Of a stretch of 64,000 nucleotides of DNA, positions 16,510-24,089 are shown piece by piece (position 1 is the stretch's first letter; every line of letters begins with the position of its first letter). The notes beneath the pieces were generated by a model, which searched no databases, had not been told where the DNA came from, and was given only the letters and a program-made list of their open reading frames with translations. The stretch is taken from NCBI RefSeq assembly GCF_030269365.1, contig NZ_BSTF01000018.1, positions 124,001 through 188,000 on the forward strand, in the 5' to 3' direction. Made by a program: the position numbers and the translations under genes. This DNA comes from Lentzea sp. NBRC 102530 (lineage in GTDB: Bacteria > Actinomycetota > Actinomycetes > Mycobacteriales > Pseudonocardiaceae).

Positions 16510-17187
16510 ATGGAAGACCGGCTGCGAGAGCTGTGGGACTTCGCCGATCTGGACGGCACCGAGGCGAGGTTCCGCGCGTTCCTGGGCGACGTGGAGACGG
16601 ACGACGAGCGTGCTGAGGTGCTGACCCAGCTGGCGCGCGTCGAGGGCCTGCGGGAGAACTTCGCCGCAGGTCACACGTTGGTCGACGAGGCGGAGGTGCT
16701 CGTCGCGCCCGACTCGACGGGACGCGTGCGGGCGTTGCTCGAACGCGGCAGGCTGCACCGCTCGGCGGGTGACCCGGAGGCCGCGCAACCGCTGTTCGTG
16801 GCGGCGTTCGTCCTCGCGAAGACACGCGGTGACCTGTCGCTCGCGGTGGACGCCGCGCACATGGCGTCGCTGGTCGACGACCCCGAGAAGTGGACCAGGC
16901 AGGGCCTCGAGATCGTGGTGGCGAACCCGGAGCTGGTCCGCTGGCTCGGCCCGCTGCACAACAACCTCGGCTGGTTCTACTTCGAGAACGGCCGCTTCGA
17001 GGAGGCGCTGGACGCCTTCGAGAAGACGCCCGAGGCGTACGCGGAGAGCGGCAAGGCCAAGACGCTGCACGCGCTGGGCCGGTCCGAGGAGGCCGCAGCC
17101 GCCGCGCGCCGGGCGCTGGAACTCCTCCCCCACGACTCGCAGGAGGAGTGGGTCGAGGAGATGGAGGCTATCGCCGCGGGGTCGTAG
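16510..17187 (+). CDS. tetratricopeptide-repeat protein
   Basis: A 225-residue all-helical protein with TPR-like units. The clearest are near residues 150-180 (LGWFYFENGRFEEALDAFEK) and 190-215 (KTLHALGRSEEAAAAARRALELLP). There is no signal peptide or membrane span, so it is a cytoplasmic scaffold of unknown partner. ATG 16510 with GCAGGA immediately upstream. It is divergent from glyS (81 bp). The last 20 bases overlap the convergent ABM gene. Confidence 0.82.
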   Translation: MEDRLRELWDFADLDGTEARFRAFLGDVETDDERAEVLTQLARVEGLRENFAAGHTLVDEAEVLVAPDSTGRVRALLERGRLHRSAGDPEAAQPLFVAAFVLAKTRGDLSLAVDAAHMASLVDDPEKWTRQGLEIVVANPELVRWLGPLHNNLGWFYFENGRFEEALDAFEKTPEAYAESGKAKTLHALGRSEEAAAAARRALELLPHDSQEEWVEEMEAIAAGS

Positions 17188-17545
17188 GGCCCGCGGCTTC
17201 TCCCAGCCGCACCGTGAACGCGTCCTCGGCGAGCACGCTCGTGTGCTTCTCGACTGCACCGTCGACGCTGGTCAACGTCGGTTCGTACATCGCGGGCTCG
17301 TCGGTCAGCGCCTCGGACAGCAACGGGATGACGTGTTCGCGCACGGGGAACGGCGACATCGCGCGCCGGTAGGCCACCACGGAGTCGAACTCGACGGTGA
17401 GCACCCAGCGGTCGTCCTCGTCGGTCGACCGCGCCAACGTCCCCCGGCGGCACCCCGGCTGAGCCGTGAGCAGCCGCAACGCCTCCTCGACGCGGTCGGT
17501 GAACGTCTCGGGATCGGACACGCGGAAGCGGCACACGAGCAGCAC
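17168..17545 (-). CDS. antibiotic biosynthesis monooxygenase (ABM) domain protein
   Basis: A 125-residue protein with the dimeric alpha+beta barrel pattern: LLVCRFRVSDPETFTDRVEEALRLL, then a Gly/Cys turn (QPGCRRGTLARSTDEDD), WVLTVEFDSVVAYRRAM, and a C-terminal extension. Members act as cofactor-free monooxygenases, heme-degrading enzymes or simple binding domains. None can be chosen from sequence. GTG 17545. It is divergent from the small membrane protein gene 17 bp away, which suggests overlapping promoters. Confidence 0.75.
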   Translation of the reverse strand: MLLVCRFRVSDPETFTDRVEEALRLLTAQPGCRRGTLARSTDEDDRWVLTVEFDSVVAYRRAMSPFPVREHVIPLLSEALTDEPAMYEPTLTSVDGAVEKHTSVLAEDAFTVRLGEAAGPTTPRR

Positions 17546-17562
17546 GGTGCAAGGATGGCACG

Positions 17563-17841
17563 GTGACCTCCAAGCGCCCCCTCCTGCCCGGCGACGGCCC
17601 GCTGGCGCGCGTCCGCCCGGCAGTGGCGTTCGTGCTCGTGCTCGGTCTGTTCATCACCGGCGTCTGGGTCGGCGGCACCGTCGGCGCGGTGCTGCTCGGC
17701 GTCCTGATCGTGGCCGCGGGCACCCTGCTGGCGGCCACCTGGAAGGTGCTTTCCCCAGCTCACCGCACATTGCGCGTGGTGGTCCTGCTGGTACTGCTCA
17801 TCATCACCGTAGAATTGGTTGTGAAAATCCCTACCAGGTGA
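17563..17841 (+). CDS. small membrane protein (92 aa, DUF6703-like)
   Basis: Two or three hydrophobic segments (AVAFVLVLGLFITGVWVGG, GAVLLGVLIVAAGTLLAA, VVVLLVLLIITVELVV) after a basic N terminus, with a short basic tail. GTG 17563 has AAGGATGG 5 bases upstream. The stop is 11 bases before the ArsR gene, so co-transcription with the metal regulators is possible. The function is unknown. The DUF6703 assignment is from memory and uncertain. Confidence 0.75.
   Translation: MTSKRPLLPGDGPLARVRPAVAFVLVLGLFITGVWVGGTVGAVLLGVLIVAAGTLLAATWKVLSPAHRTLRVVVLLVLLIITVELVVKIPTR
17810..17840 (+). promoter_or_regulatory. possible promoter/operator of the smtB-zur pair
   Basis: TAGAAT at 17810-17815 resembles a -10 hexamer, with no good -35. 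About 5 bases downstream is TGAAAATC, matching one half of the actinobacterial Zur box (TGAAAATGATTTTCA type). The other half is not conserved. Tentative. Confidence 0.25.
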
Positions 17842-17852
17842 GGTGTGCCGCC

Positions 17853-18203
17853 ATGACCGCTCAGCTGCACGGCGAGCACTCCCCCGAACGCGAGGCCCCC
17901 GCGCCGGCGCCACCGCGCCCCGCGCACACCCTCGCCGAGGCGGGCGACCTGCTCCGAGCCCTCGCCGCCCCCGTCCGCATCGCCATCGTGCTGCAACTGC
18001 GCGAGCACGACCGGTGCGTGCACGAACTGGTCGAGGCCCTGGGCGTCGCCCAGCCGTTGATCAGCCAGCACCTGCGCGTGCTGAAGTCGGCGGGCGTGGT
18101 GCACGGCGAAAGGCACGGCCGAGAGGTCGTTTACAGACTGGTGGACGAACACCTGGCGCACATCGTGGTGGACGCTGTGACGCACGTCGAGGAGAAGTTG
18201 TGA
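17853..18203 (+). CDS. smtB: ArsR/SmtB-family metalloregulator
   Basis: A 116-residue winged-helix repressor: LLRALAAPVRIAIVLQLREHDRCVHELVEALG and the recognition helix in AQPLISQHLRVLKSAGVV. The C-terminal helix ends EHLAHIVVDAVTHVEEKL, giving an H-x2-H...H-x2-E arrangement like the alpha5 zinc site of SmtB/CzrA proteins. A His/Glu-rich N-terminal extension is present. In M. tuberculosis the orthologous pair Rv2358-Rv2359 is zinc-responsive, SmtB being released by zinc and so permitting zur expression. The stop overlaps the zur GTG (GTGA). Confidence 0.9.
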   Translation: MTAQLHGEHSPEREAPAPAPPRPAHTLAEAGDLLRALAAPVRIAIVLQLREHDRCVHELVEALGVAQPLISQHLRVLKSAGVVHGERHGREVVYRLVDEHLAHIVVDAVTHVEEKL

Positions 18204-18598
18204 CCGGACTGAGGTCCACCAAGCAGCGCACCGCGGTGTCGAACCTGCTCGACCAGCTCGACGACTTCCGCAGTGCCCAGGAACTGCACGAGGAACTGCG
18301 CCGCCGCGGCGAGGGCATCGGCCTGACCACGGTGTACCGCACCCTGCAGTCCCTCGCGGACGCGGGCCAGGTCGACGTCCTGCGCACCGACTCGGGCGAG
18401 GCCATCTACCGCCGTTGCTCGGCCCACCACCACCATCACCTCGTGTGCCGTCACTGCGGCCGCACGGTGGAGGTGGAGGGCCCCGCCGTCGAGAAGTGGG
18501 CTGACCGGGTCGCCGCGGAGAACGGCTTCTCCCAGGTCAGCCACACCGTCGAGATCTTCGGAACGTGCGCGGAGTGCACCGCCAAGGGCCTGAAGTAG
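18200..18598 (+). CDS. zur: Fur-family zinc uptake regulator Zur
   Basis: A 132-residue Fur-fold repressor. The winged helix includes GLTTVYRTLQSLADAGQVD. The dimerisation domain has the structural zinc Cys pairs CRHCG (near residue 87) and CAEC (near 125). A His-rich HHHHH segment precedes the first pair, as in Zur proteins. Zur shuts off zinc uptake genes when zinc-loaded. It is translated from GTG 18200 inside the smtB stop, the same arrangement as in mycobacteria. Convergent with the COG3689-like gene at 18603. Confidence 0.93.
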   Translation: MTGLRSTKQRTAVSNLLDQLDDFRSAQELHEELRRRGEGIGLTTVYRTLQSLADAGQVDVLRTDSGEAIYRRCSAHHHHHLVCRHCGRTVEVEGPAVEKWADRVAAENGFSQVSHTVEIFGTCAECTAKGLK

Positions 18599-18602
18599 GC
18601 CC

Positions 18603-19307
18603 TCAGCTCTCGTAGGGCTCGACCGGCTCGGGCACCGGGGTGAACGACTCCACGGTGAAGCTCGGCACCCACGAGTTCTTCTCGTTCGCCGACTTCGGCA
18701 CGACCTGCCCGGTCACCTCGACCCACTGCTCGTCCGGCAGCGCGGGCACGTCCCCGCCCAGCCGCACCTTCAACGGCCGTGCGTCGGCCGCGCAGCAGGA
18801 GATGGCGAGCCGCGCCACGTAGGTCTCGCCCTCGGCGCGCAGCAGGAACCCGGTGAGCTTCACCCGGCGGCTGTCGAGCGTGCCCGAGTCGTCCCACGCC
18901 GTGCGCGTCACGAACTCCGTCATCGACAACGGGATCACGTCGCCGGACGGCAGTTCGCCGAGCAGGTTGCGGGTGCGCTGGGTCTGGTTGGTGTCGGCGG
19001 CCGAGTTCACGACGTCGCCGCCCAGCGCGGGTGGCGAGATCAGGAACACCGCGAGCACCGGCAGCAGCATCAGCCACGTCGAGCGCGACGAGTGCGAGTG
19101 CTCGTGGTCGTGCTCGTCGGCGGCCTTGCCGCGGCGGATGTCCTGGATGATCGAGAACAGCGCGAGGCCGATCATGATCACGCCGGCCGCGATCAGCAAC
19201 GGCAGCAGCGACTTCTGGACGTACCGCAGGTAGAGCCCGGAGAAGCTGATCTTCAGCAGGGCGCCGCCGAGCAGCACCAGCAGGATGTTCTGGGTCTCGC
19301 GCCTCAC
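18603..19307 (-). CDS. TIGR03943/DUF1980 (COG3689-type) permease-associated protein
   Basis: A 234-residue protein with two N-terminal membrane spans and a His-rich loop (DEHDHEHSHSSRS near residue 65) that could bind metal. A third span follows, then a C-terminal beta domain with LAISCCAADARPLKVRL, the Cys-Cys segment typical of this family. The partner permease is immediately upstream, and GTG 19307 overlaps its stop (GTGA). COG0701/COG3689 pairs have been linked to zinc-limitation regulons by genome context, and here they lie next to zur. Transport of zinc or another small solute is an inference. Confidence 0.85.
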   Translation of the reverse strand: MRRETQNILLVLLGGALLKISFSGLYLRYVQKSLLPLLIAAGVIMIGLALFSIIQDIRRGKAADEHDHEHSHSSRSTWLMLLPVLAVFLISPPALGGDVVNSAADTNQTQRTRNLLGELPSGDVIPLSMTEFVTRTAWDDSGTLDSRRVKLTGFLLRAEGETYVARLAISCCAADARPLKVRLGGDVPALPDEQWVEVTGQVVPKSANEKNSWVPSFTVESFTPVPEPVEPYES

Positions 19308-20314
19308 AGCAGCACCACTCCCGACACGACGGCGCACAAGATCGCCACCACGAAGGTGGCGGGTGCGAAGCGGAACGCGAAGGACTTGCCGAAAGCACCG
19401 GCCTGCAACGCGATGAGCTTCACGTCGACGGCCGGGCCGACGACGAGGAACACCAGGCGCGGCAGCAACGGCAACGCGGAGAACGCGACGGCCACGAAGG
19501 CGTCGGCCTCCGAGCACAGCGCGAGGATCACGGCCAGCAGCGCCATCACGATCACGCCGAGCACGATCTGACCGCCGAGCGTCTGCATCCACGCGACCGG
19601 CACGAACGTCTTGAACGCCGCCGCGAACAGCCCGCCCAGCACCAGGAACCCACCGGCGTCCACCAGGTCGTGCCGCGAGCTCTCCGCGAACACGGCCCAC
19701 TTCGACCGCCCGGTGTGGTCGGACATGCGCGCCAGCGCGCGTTCGGCGATCCACTCCATCTTGCCGAACCGCACCCACAGCCAGCCCATGACCATCGCCG
19801 TCAGCAACGAGCCGACGAACCGCGCCACGACCATCATCGGGGCGTCGTTGAACGCCACCGCCGTCGAGACCAGCACGATCGGGTTCACGGCGGGCGCGGC
19901 CAGCAGGAACGTCAACGCGACGGCGGGTGCGACGCCCTGCTGCATCAAACGGCGCGCGACCGGCACCGAGGCGCACTCACACCCCGGCAGCGCCACACCC
20001 GCGACACCCGCCACGGGCACGGCCAGCGCGGTCTTCGAGGGCAGCAGCCTGCGCAGCGCCGACGCGGGCACGAACGCCGCGATGGCGCCCGAGATCAGCA
20101 CGCCCAGCACGAGGAACGGCATGGCCTGCACGCAGATCGCCACGAACACGGTCGACGCCGTGCGCAGCTTCGGCACGTCGAGCAGGTCGACCAGCCGGGA
20201 CTGGAAGAGCAGTGCGAGAACGAGGATCCCGCACAGCACCTCCAACGACGTGATCTTCAGCCGAGGCGGGCCGGTGCGCCGCTTCGGCGAGCGGATCTCG
20301 CCGGTGATCGTCAT
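19304..20314 (-). CDS. UPF0718/COG0701 permease
   Basis: A 336-residue integral membrane protein of about eight spans. It carries the family landmark GCECASVPVARRLMQQGVAPA near residue 105, with paired Cys, followed by TFLLAAPAVNPIVLVSTAVAF, and a second LALCSEADAFVAVAF near 245. These polar motifs inside membrane helices mark the conduit. Substrate unestablished. It forms a coupled pair with the DUF1980 gene and overlaps the acidic-protein gene upstream by four bases (ATGA), so at least three genes share a message. The Cys/His-rich partner and neighbouring zur suggest a role in metal handling. Confidence 0.87.
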   Translation of the reverse strand: MTITGEIRSPKRRTGPPRLKITSLEVLCGILVLALLFQSRLVDLLDVPKLRTASTVFVAICVQAMPFLVLGVLISGAIAAFVPASALRRLLPSKTALAVPVAGVAGVALPGCECASVPVARRLMQQGVAPAVALTFLLAAPAVNPIVLVSTAVAFNDAPMMVVARFVGSLLTAMVMGWLWVRFGKMEWIAERALARMSDHTGRSKWAVFAESSRHDLVDAGGFLVLGGLFAAAFKTFVPVAWMQTLGGQIVLGVIVMALLAVILALCSEADAFVAVAFSALPLLPRLVFLVVGPAVDVKLIALQAGAFGKSFAFRFAPATFVVAILCAVVSGVVLL

Positions 20315-20745
20315 TCCGAGTCCAGGTCCAGCAGGCGGCGGTACTGGCGCGCCATGCCCTCGCGGATCTCCTCGGGCGAGGGCGGCTCGGCGAACTCCGC
20401 CTCTTCCTCCACGAGGTCGTCGTCGTCGAAGTCGACGGGAGTGCCGTTGACGGTCTCCTCCTCGTCCTCCTCCTCTTCGAGGGCGGCTTCGCGCAGCTCC
20501 TCGATGGTGGCGGAGACGTCCTCGGCGGACAGCGCGGGCAGCATCGGCTTCACGATCGCCAGCACGCCGCCCTCCTCGTCCTCCAGCGCCACGGCCTCGG
20601 CCAGCGCGACGGCGTGGTCACGCTCGTACGGGCCGCAGATGAACGAGTCCCAGTCGTCGCCGCCCGACGGCTCGAACGTGACGGTCCAGGGGAACTCGTT
20701 GACGTCCGAGTCCTCTTCCGGCTCGTAAATGATCACGCCACCCAT
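20311..20745 (-). CDS. acidic hypothetical protein (144 aa)
   Basis: A very acidic cytoplasmic protein. The first 60 residues look folded (GGVIIYEPEEDSDVNEFPWTVTFEPSGGDDW). A Glu/Asp-rich run (about residues 85-120) follows, then a basic/acidic helix ending ARQYRRLLDLDSE. ATG 20745 has GAAAGGA 9 bases upstream. The stop overlaps the permease start. I do not recognise a family. An RNA polymerase- or ribosome-associated acidic adaptor is conceivable but unsupported. Confidence 0.75.
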   Translation of the reverse strand: MGGVIIYEPEEDSDVNEFPWTVTFEPSGGDDWDSFICGPYERDHAVALAEAVALEDEEGGVLAIVKPMLPALSAEDVSATIEELREAALEEEEDEEETVNGTPVDFDDDDLVEEEAEFAEPPSPEEIREGMARQYRRLLDLDSE

Positions 20746-20759
20746 CGAAGGGTCCTTTC

Positions 20760-21158
20760 TCAAGAAAACCGGGAGAGGAGCTCGCCGCGCACCTGCGACG
20801 CGGTCGAGACGACGAGCATGAGCAGCGTGCTCAACGGCTCGGGCTTGAGGCCGTCCGCGGGGAACGCGTAGCGCAGCATCACGTCCGTGCCGCGCTCGGA
20901 GTGGATCACACCGAGCGTTCCGAACAGGCCCTGGCCGGCGCGTTCGGCGACCCACGCCGCCGCTTCCGCCGGCAGGTCCCACGCGACCACGACGGTCAGC
21001 GACAGCACGGTCAGGCCCTCGGCCAGTTCCATGCCCTGCACCGCGCACGGCACGTCGCCGTGGCGGAAGCTCAGCGCGCCGTCGTCGTCCACCGACACGT
21101 CGTGGAACAGCTCCAACGCCTTGCGTGCGGCCTCCAGGGCCTCTCCGCTCGCGTTCAC
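20760..21158 (-). CDS. hypothetical protein, YbjN-like fold
   Basis: A 132-residue cytoplasmic protein. Alternating strands and helices ([52 protein letters not shown]) resemble the YbjN / secretion-chaperone-like alpha-beta fold used in diverse actinobacterial proteins. There are no catalytic residues. GTG 21158 overlaps the uppS stop (GTGA), so the gene is translationally tied to cell-wall carrier synthesis. A gene of unknown function sits at the same place in M. tuberculosis (near Rv2360c). I cannot confirm orthology. Confidence 0.72.
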   Translation of the reverse strand: MNASGEALEAARKALELFHDVSVDDDGALSFRHGDVPCAVQGMELAEGLTVLSLTVVVAWDLPAEAAAWVAERAGQGLFGTLGVIHSERGTDVMLRYAFPADGLKPEPLSTLLMLVVSTASQVRGELLSRFS

Positions 21159-21979
21159 GACGACACCACCTCCTCGCCGGGCTTGTCGACGGCGCCACCG
21201 AAGCGGCGGTCGCGCCCGGCGAACTTCTCGCAGGCGCGCCACAGGTCGCGGCGGTCGAAGTCGGGCCACAGGATGTCCTGGAACACCATCTCGGCGTACG
21301 CGGACTGCCAGAGCAGGAAGTTCGAGATCCGCTGCTCGCCGGACGGCCTGATGAACAGGTCGACGTCCGGCATCTCCGGCTTGTACATGTACTTCGCGAG
21401 CATGCGCTCGTCGACCTTGTCCGGGTTGATCTGCCCGGCGGCGACGAGGCGGGCGATCTCGCGGGCCGCGTCGCCGATCTCGGCGCGGCCGCCGTAGTTC
21501 ACGCACATCACGAGGTTGAGCACGTCGTTGTCGGCCGTGCGGACCTCGGCCTCCTGGAGCTGCTTGATGACGCTGCCCCACAGCTTCGGCGAGCGGCCGG
21601 CCCAGTGGATGCGGACGCCCATCTCGTCGAGCTCGTCGGTGCGGCGCGCGATCACGTCGCGGTTGAAGTTCATCAGGAAGCGGACCTCGTCGGGGCTGCG
21701 CTTCCAGTTCTCCGTGGAGAACGCGTACAGCGAGAGCCATTTCACGCCGAGCTCGATGGAGCCCTTCGCGACGTCGAGCACGACGCGTTCGCCCTGCTTG
21801 TGGCCCTCGACGCGGGACAGCCCCCGCTGGTTCGCCCAGCGGCCGTTGCCGTCCATGACGATCGCGATGTGCTTGGGCACCAGGTCGGCGGGGATGTCCG
21901 GGGGCGTCGCACCGGACTCGTGCGGCTCCGGCGGGCGCGGGACGCGCTTCTCACGCTCAGAGCGGCGGCGACGCAGCAT
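21155..21979 (-). CDS. uppS: cis-prenyltransferase (undecaprenyl/decaprenyl diphosphate synthase type)
   Basis: Condenses isopentenyl diphosphate onto an allylic primer to make the long polyprenyl carrier for peptidoglycan and other wall polymers. The 274 residues show [17 protein letters not shown] (catalytic Asp and substrate loop, near residue 37), [31 protein letters not shown], and the metal/phosphate site [22 protein letters not shown]. The N terminus is Arg-rich. ATG 21979. Same place and order (recO-uppS) as in mycobacteria. Chain length cannot be predicted reliably. Confidence 0.95.
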   Translation of the reverse strand: MLRRRRSEREKRVPRPPEPHESGATPPDIPADLVPKHIAIVMDGNGRWANQRGLSRVEGHKQGERVVLDVAKGSIELGVKWLSLYAFSTENWKRSPDEVRFLMNFNRDVIARRTDELDEMGVRIHWAGRSPKLWGSVIKQLQEAEVRTADNDVLNLVMCVNYGGRAEIGDAAREIARLVAAGQINPDKVDERMLAKYMYKPEMPDVDLFIRPSGEQRISNFLLWQSAYAEMVFQDILWPDFDRRDLWRACEKFAGRDRRFGGAVDKPGEEVVSS

Positions 21980-22035
21980 TCGACCAGACGTCCTTTCGAG
22001 CTATCGAGCGAAAACCATTGTCGGTAGCCGCCAGA

Positions 22036-22788
22036 CTAGCCGTCGGCGGGCTGTGCCTTGCGCTCGACCAACGGCAACGAGCGCAGCTGCCGTTCGAGGT
22101 GCCACTGCAGATGGGCCGCGACCAGGCCACTCGCGTCGCGGCGCGCGATCTGCGGAATCTCGTCCACCACATGCCACTGCCCGTGCAGCAACGCCGAGAG
22201 CAGCGCCAACGTGTCCTGCGAGGGCGAAGAGGCACCCGCGGGACGGCAGTTCGGGCAACAGGAGCCGCCCGCCTGGATGCTGAACGCCCGATGTGGCCCC
22301 GGATCGCCGCACTTCGCGCACTCGTTCACCGCGGGCGCCCACCCGGCGAACGCCATCGCACGCATGAGGAACGCGTCCAACAACAACGACGGGTCACGAT
22401 CTGCGCCCGCCAACGCCCTGAGTGCCCCCACGACGATCATGTAGAGGCGCAGCACGGGTTCGCCCTCTTCGGCCGCGAGGCGGTCGGCGGTCTCGGCGAT
22501 CGCACACGCCGCCGTGTAGCGCTGGTAGTCCTTGACGATCCCCACGCCGAACGCGTCCAGCGTCTGCACCTGCGTGATGATGTCGAGCGTGCGGCCGGGG
22601 TAGAACTGCACGTCGACGTGGCAGAACGGCTCGAGCCGCGCACCGAACTTCGACGACGTCTTGCGCACGCCCTTCGCCACCGCGCGGAGCTTGCCGTGCT
22701 TCTGGGTCAGGAACGTGATGATCCGGTCCGCTTCACCGAGCTTCTGCACGCGAAGCACGATGCCGGTGTCGCGGTACAGGTTCGCCAT
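22036..22788 (-). CDS. recO: DNA repair protein RecO
   Basis: Recombination mediator that helps load RecA on SSB-coated single-stranded DNA. The 250-residue protein has the N-terminal OB fold (YRDTGIVLRVQKLGEADRII) and a helical domain. A four-Cys zinc site (CAKCG near residue 157 and CCPNC near 176) is present. ATG 22788 lies 14 bases after the era stop on the same strand, consistent with the conserved era-recO-uppS operon. Confidence 0.96.
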   Translation of the reverse strand: MANLYRDTGIVLRVQKLGEADRIITFLTQKHGKLRAVAKGVRKTSSKFGARLEPFCHVDVQFYPGRTLDIITQVQTLDAFGVGIVKDYQRYTAACAIAETADRLAAEEGEPVLRLYMIVVGALRALAGADRDPSLLLDAFLMRAMAFAGWAPAVNECAKCGDPGPHRAFSIQAGGSCCPNCRPAGASSPSQDTLALLSALLHGQWHVVDEIPQIARRDASGLVAAHLQWHLERQLRSLPLVERKAQPADG

Positions 22789-22802
22789 CAGAGTCCCGCC
22801 AT

Positions 22803-23699
22803 CTAGAACCCCAGGCGGCGCAACTGCTTGGGATCGCGCTGCCAGTCCTTGGCGATCTTGATGTGCAGGTCCAGGTACACCCTGCTGCCGAGCAGCCGCT
22901 CGATCTGCTTGCGGGCCGCCATGCCGACCTGCTTGAGCCGCTCACCCCGGTGCCCGAGGATGATCGCCTTCTGCGACGGCCGCTCCACGAACACGAACGC
23001 GTGGATGTCGATCAGGTCGTCCCGGCCCTCGCGCGGCGCCATCTCCTCCACCACCACGGCGATGGAGTGCGGCAACTCGTCGCGCACGCCCTCCAGCGCG
23101 GCCTCGCGGATGAGCTCGGCGACCAGCGTCTGCTCCGGCTCGTCGGTCAGGTCGCCGTCCGGGAACAGCTGCGGCCCCTCGGGCAGCTTCTGCAACAGCA
23201 GGTCGCCCAGCGCGCCGACCTGGAAACCGTTGACCGCGGAGACCGGGATGATCTCCGCGAACTCCATGACCTTCTGCAGCGAGAGCAGCTGTTCCATCAC
23301 CTGCTGCTGCGAGACCAGGTCCGTCTTGGTGACGATGCCGATCACCGGCGTGCGCTTGGCGACCTTCTCGAGCTCGGCGGCGATGAACTTGTCACCGGGG
23401 CCGACCTTCTGGTCCGCGGGCACGCAGAAGCCGACGACGTCGACCTCCGACCACGTCTCGCGCACCAGGTCGTTGAGCCGCTGGCCGAGCAGCGTGCGGG
23501 GACGGTGCAGACCGGGCGTGTCGACGAGGACGAGCTGCCCGTCCTCGCGGTGCACGATGCCCCGGATCGTGTGGCGGGTGGTCTGCGGCTTGCTGGACGT
23601 GATGGCGACCTTCGTGCCCACCAGTGCGTTCGTCAGCGTCGACTTCCCTGCGTTCGGGCGGCCGACGAAGCACGCGAACCCGGAGCGGTAACCATCCAT
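22803..23699 (-). CDS. era: GTPase Era
   Basis: A ribosome assembly GTPase that binds 16S rRNA near its 3' end. G1 is GRPNAGKST (residues 12-20), G2 includes TTRHTIRG, G3 is DTPG, and G4 is TKTD instead of the usual NKxD. The C-terminal KH domain contains ILGHRGERLKQVGMAARKQIE. 298 residues, normal length. Its product and YbeY, RsmE and RecO are all encoded within 9 kb here, a ribosome-maturation cluster. ATG 23699. Confidence 0.96.
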   Translation of the reverse strand: MDGYRSGFACFVGRPNAGKSTLTNALVGTKVAITSSKPQTTRHTIRGIVHREDGQLVLVDTPGLHRPRTLLGQRLNDLVRETWSEVDVVGFCVPADQKVGPGDKFIAAELEKVAKRTPVIGIVTKTDLVSQQQVMEQLLSLQKVMEFAEIIPVSAVNGFQVGALGDLLLQKLPEGPQLFPDGDLTDEPEQTLVAELIREAALEGVRDELPHSIAVVVEEMAPREGRDDLIDIHAFVFVERPSQKAIILGHRGERLKQVGMAARKQIERLLGSRVYLDLHIKIAKDWQRDPKQLRRLGF

Positions 23700-23756
23700 C
23701 CGTCCATTGTCCCTGGCAGCCGCAAACGGGCTCGGCCAGGTCCCGGGTGCCGGCCG

Positions 23757-24089
23757 CTAGTGCAGTTCGACGACGTCTCCCGCCGCGTTCACGTGGATCA
23801 CCGGGCCGCTCGGCGACAGGTCGCGCACCGCCGCGATCGACTCCTCGTCCAGGGCGGCGGCGTCGACCGCGACCACGGCGGCCTCCAGCCCTTCCGCGCC
23901 GCTCGACACGGCAGCGGCCACCGCGGCCTGCAACGCCGTCAGCTTCAACGAGGGCAACCAGACCTCGGACGCGTTGTACGTGCGGCCGTCGAGGTCGCGG
24001 ACGGCCGCGCCCTCCTTCGACCCGTTACGCGCGCGCACCGACCGTGCGAGCGTCACGAGCTTGGCGTCCTCGGGGTCCAGGTCACTCAT
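23757..24089 (-). CDS. cytidine deaminase-like protein without catalytic residues
   Basis: A 110-residue protein shaped like the cytidine deaminase core (SKEGAAVRDLDGRTYNASEVWLPSLKLTALQAAVAAAV). The CAE motif that should follow is replaced by LTAL, and no PCxxC is present, so the zinc site is missing. Proteins like this occur between corC and era in many actinobacteria and are often mislabelled as cytidine deaminase. ATG 24089 overlaps the end of the corC-type gene by 8 bp. A binding or structural role is more likely than catalysis. Confidence 0.75.
   Translation of the reverse strand: MSDLDPEDAKLVTLARSVRARNGSKEGAAVRDLDGRTYNASEVWLPSLKLTALQAAVAAAVSSGAEGLEAAVVAVDAAALDEESIAAVRDLSPSGPVIHVNAAGDVVELH

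Noticed and set aside
21995-22015. TTTCG...CGAAA stem between recO and uppS
   Set aside because: Only five base pairs in GC-rich DNA and no clear role. Not more than expected by chance.
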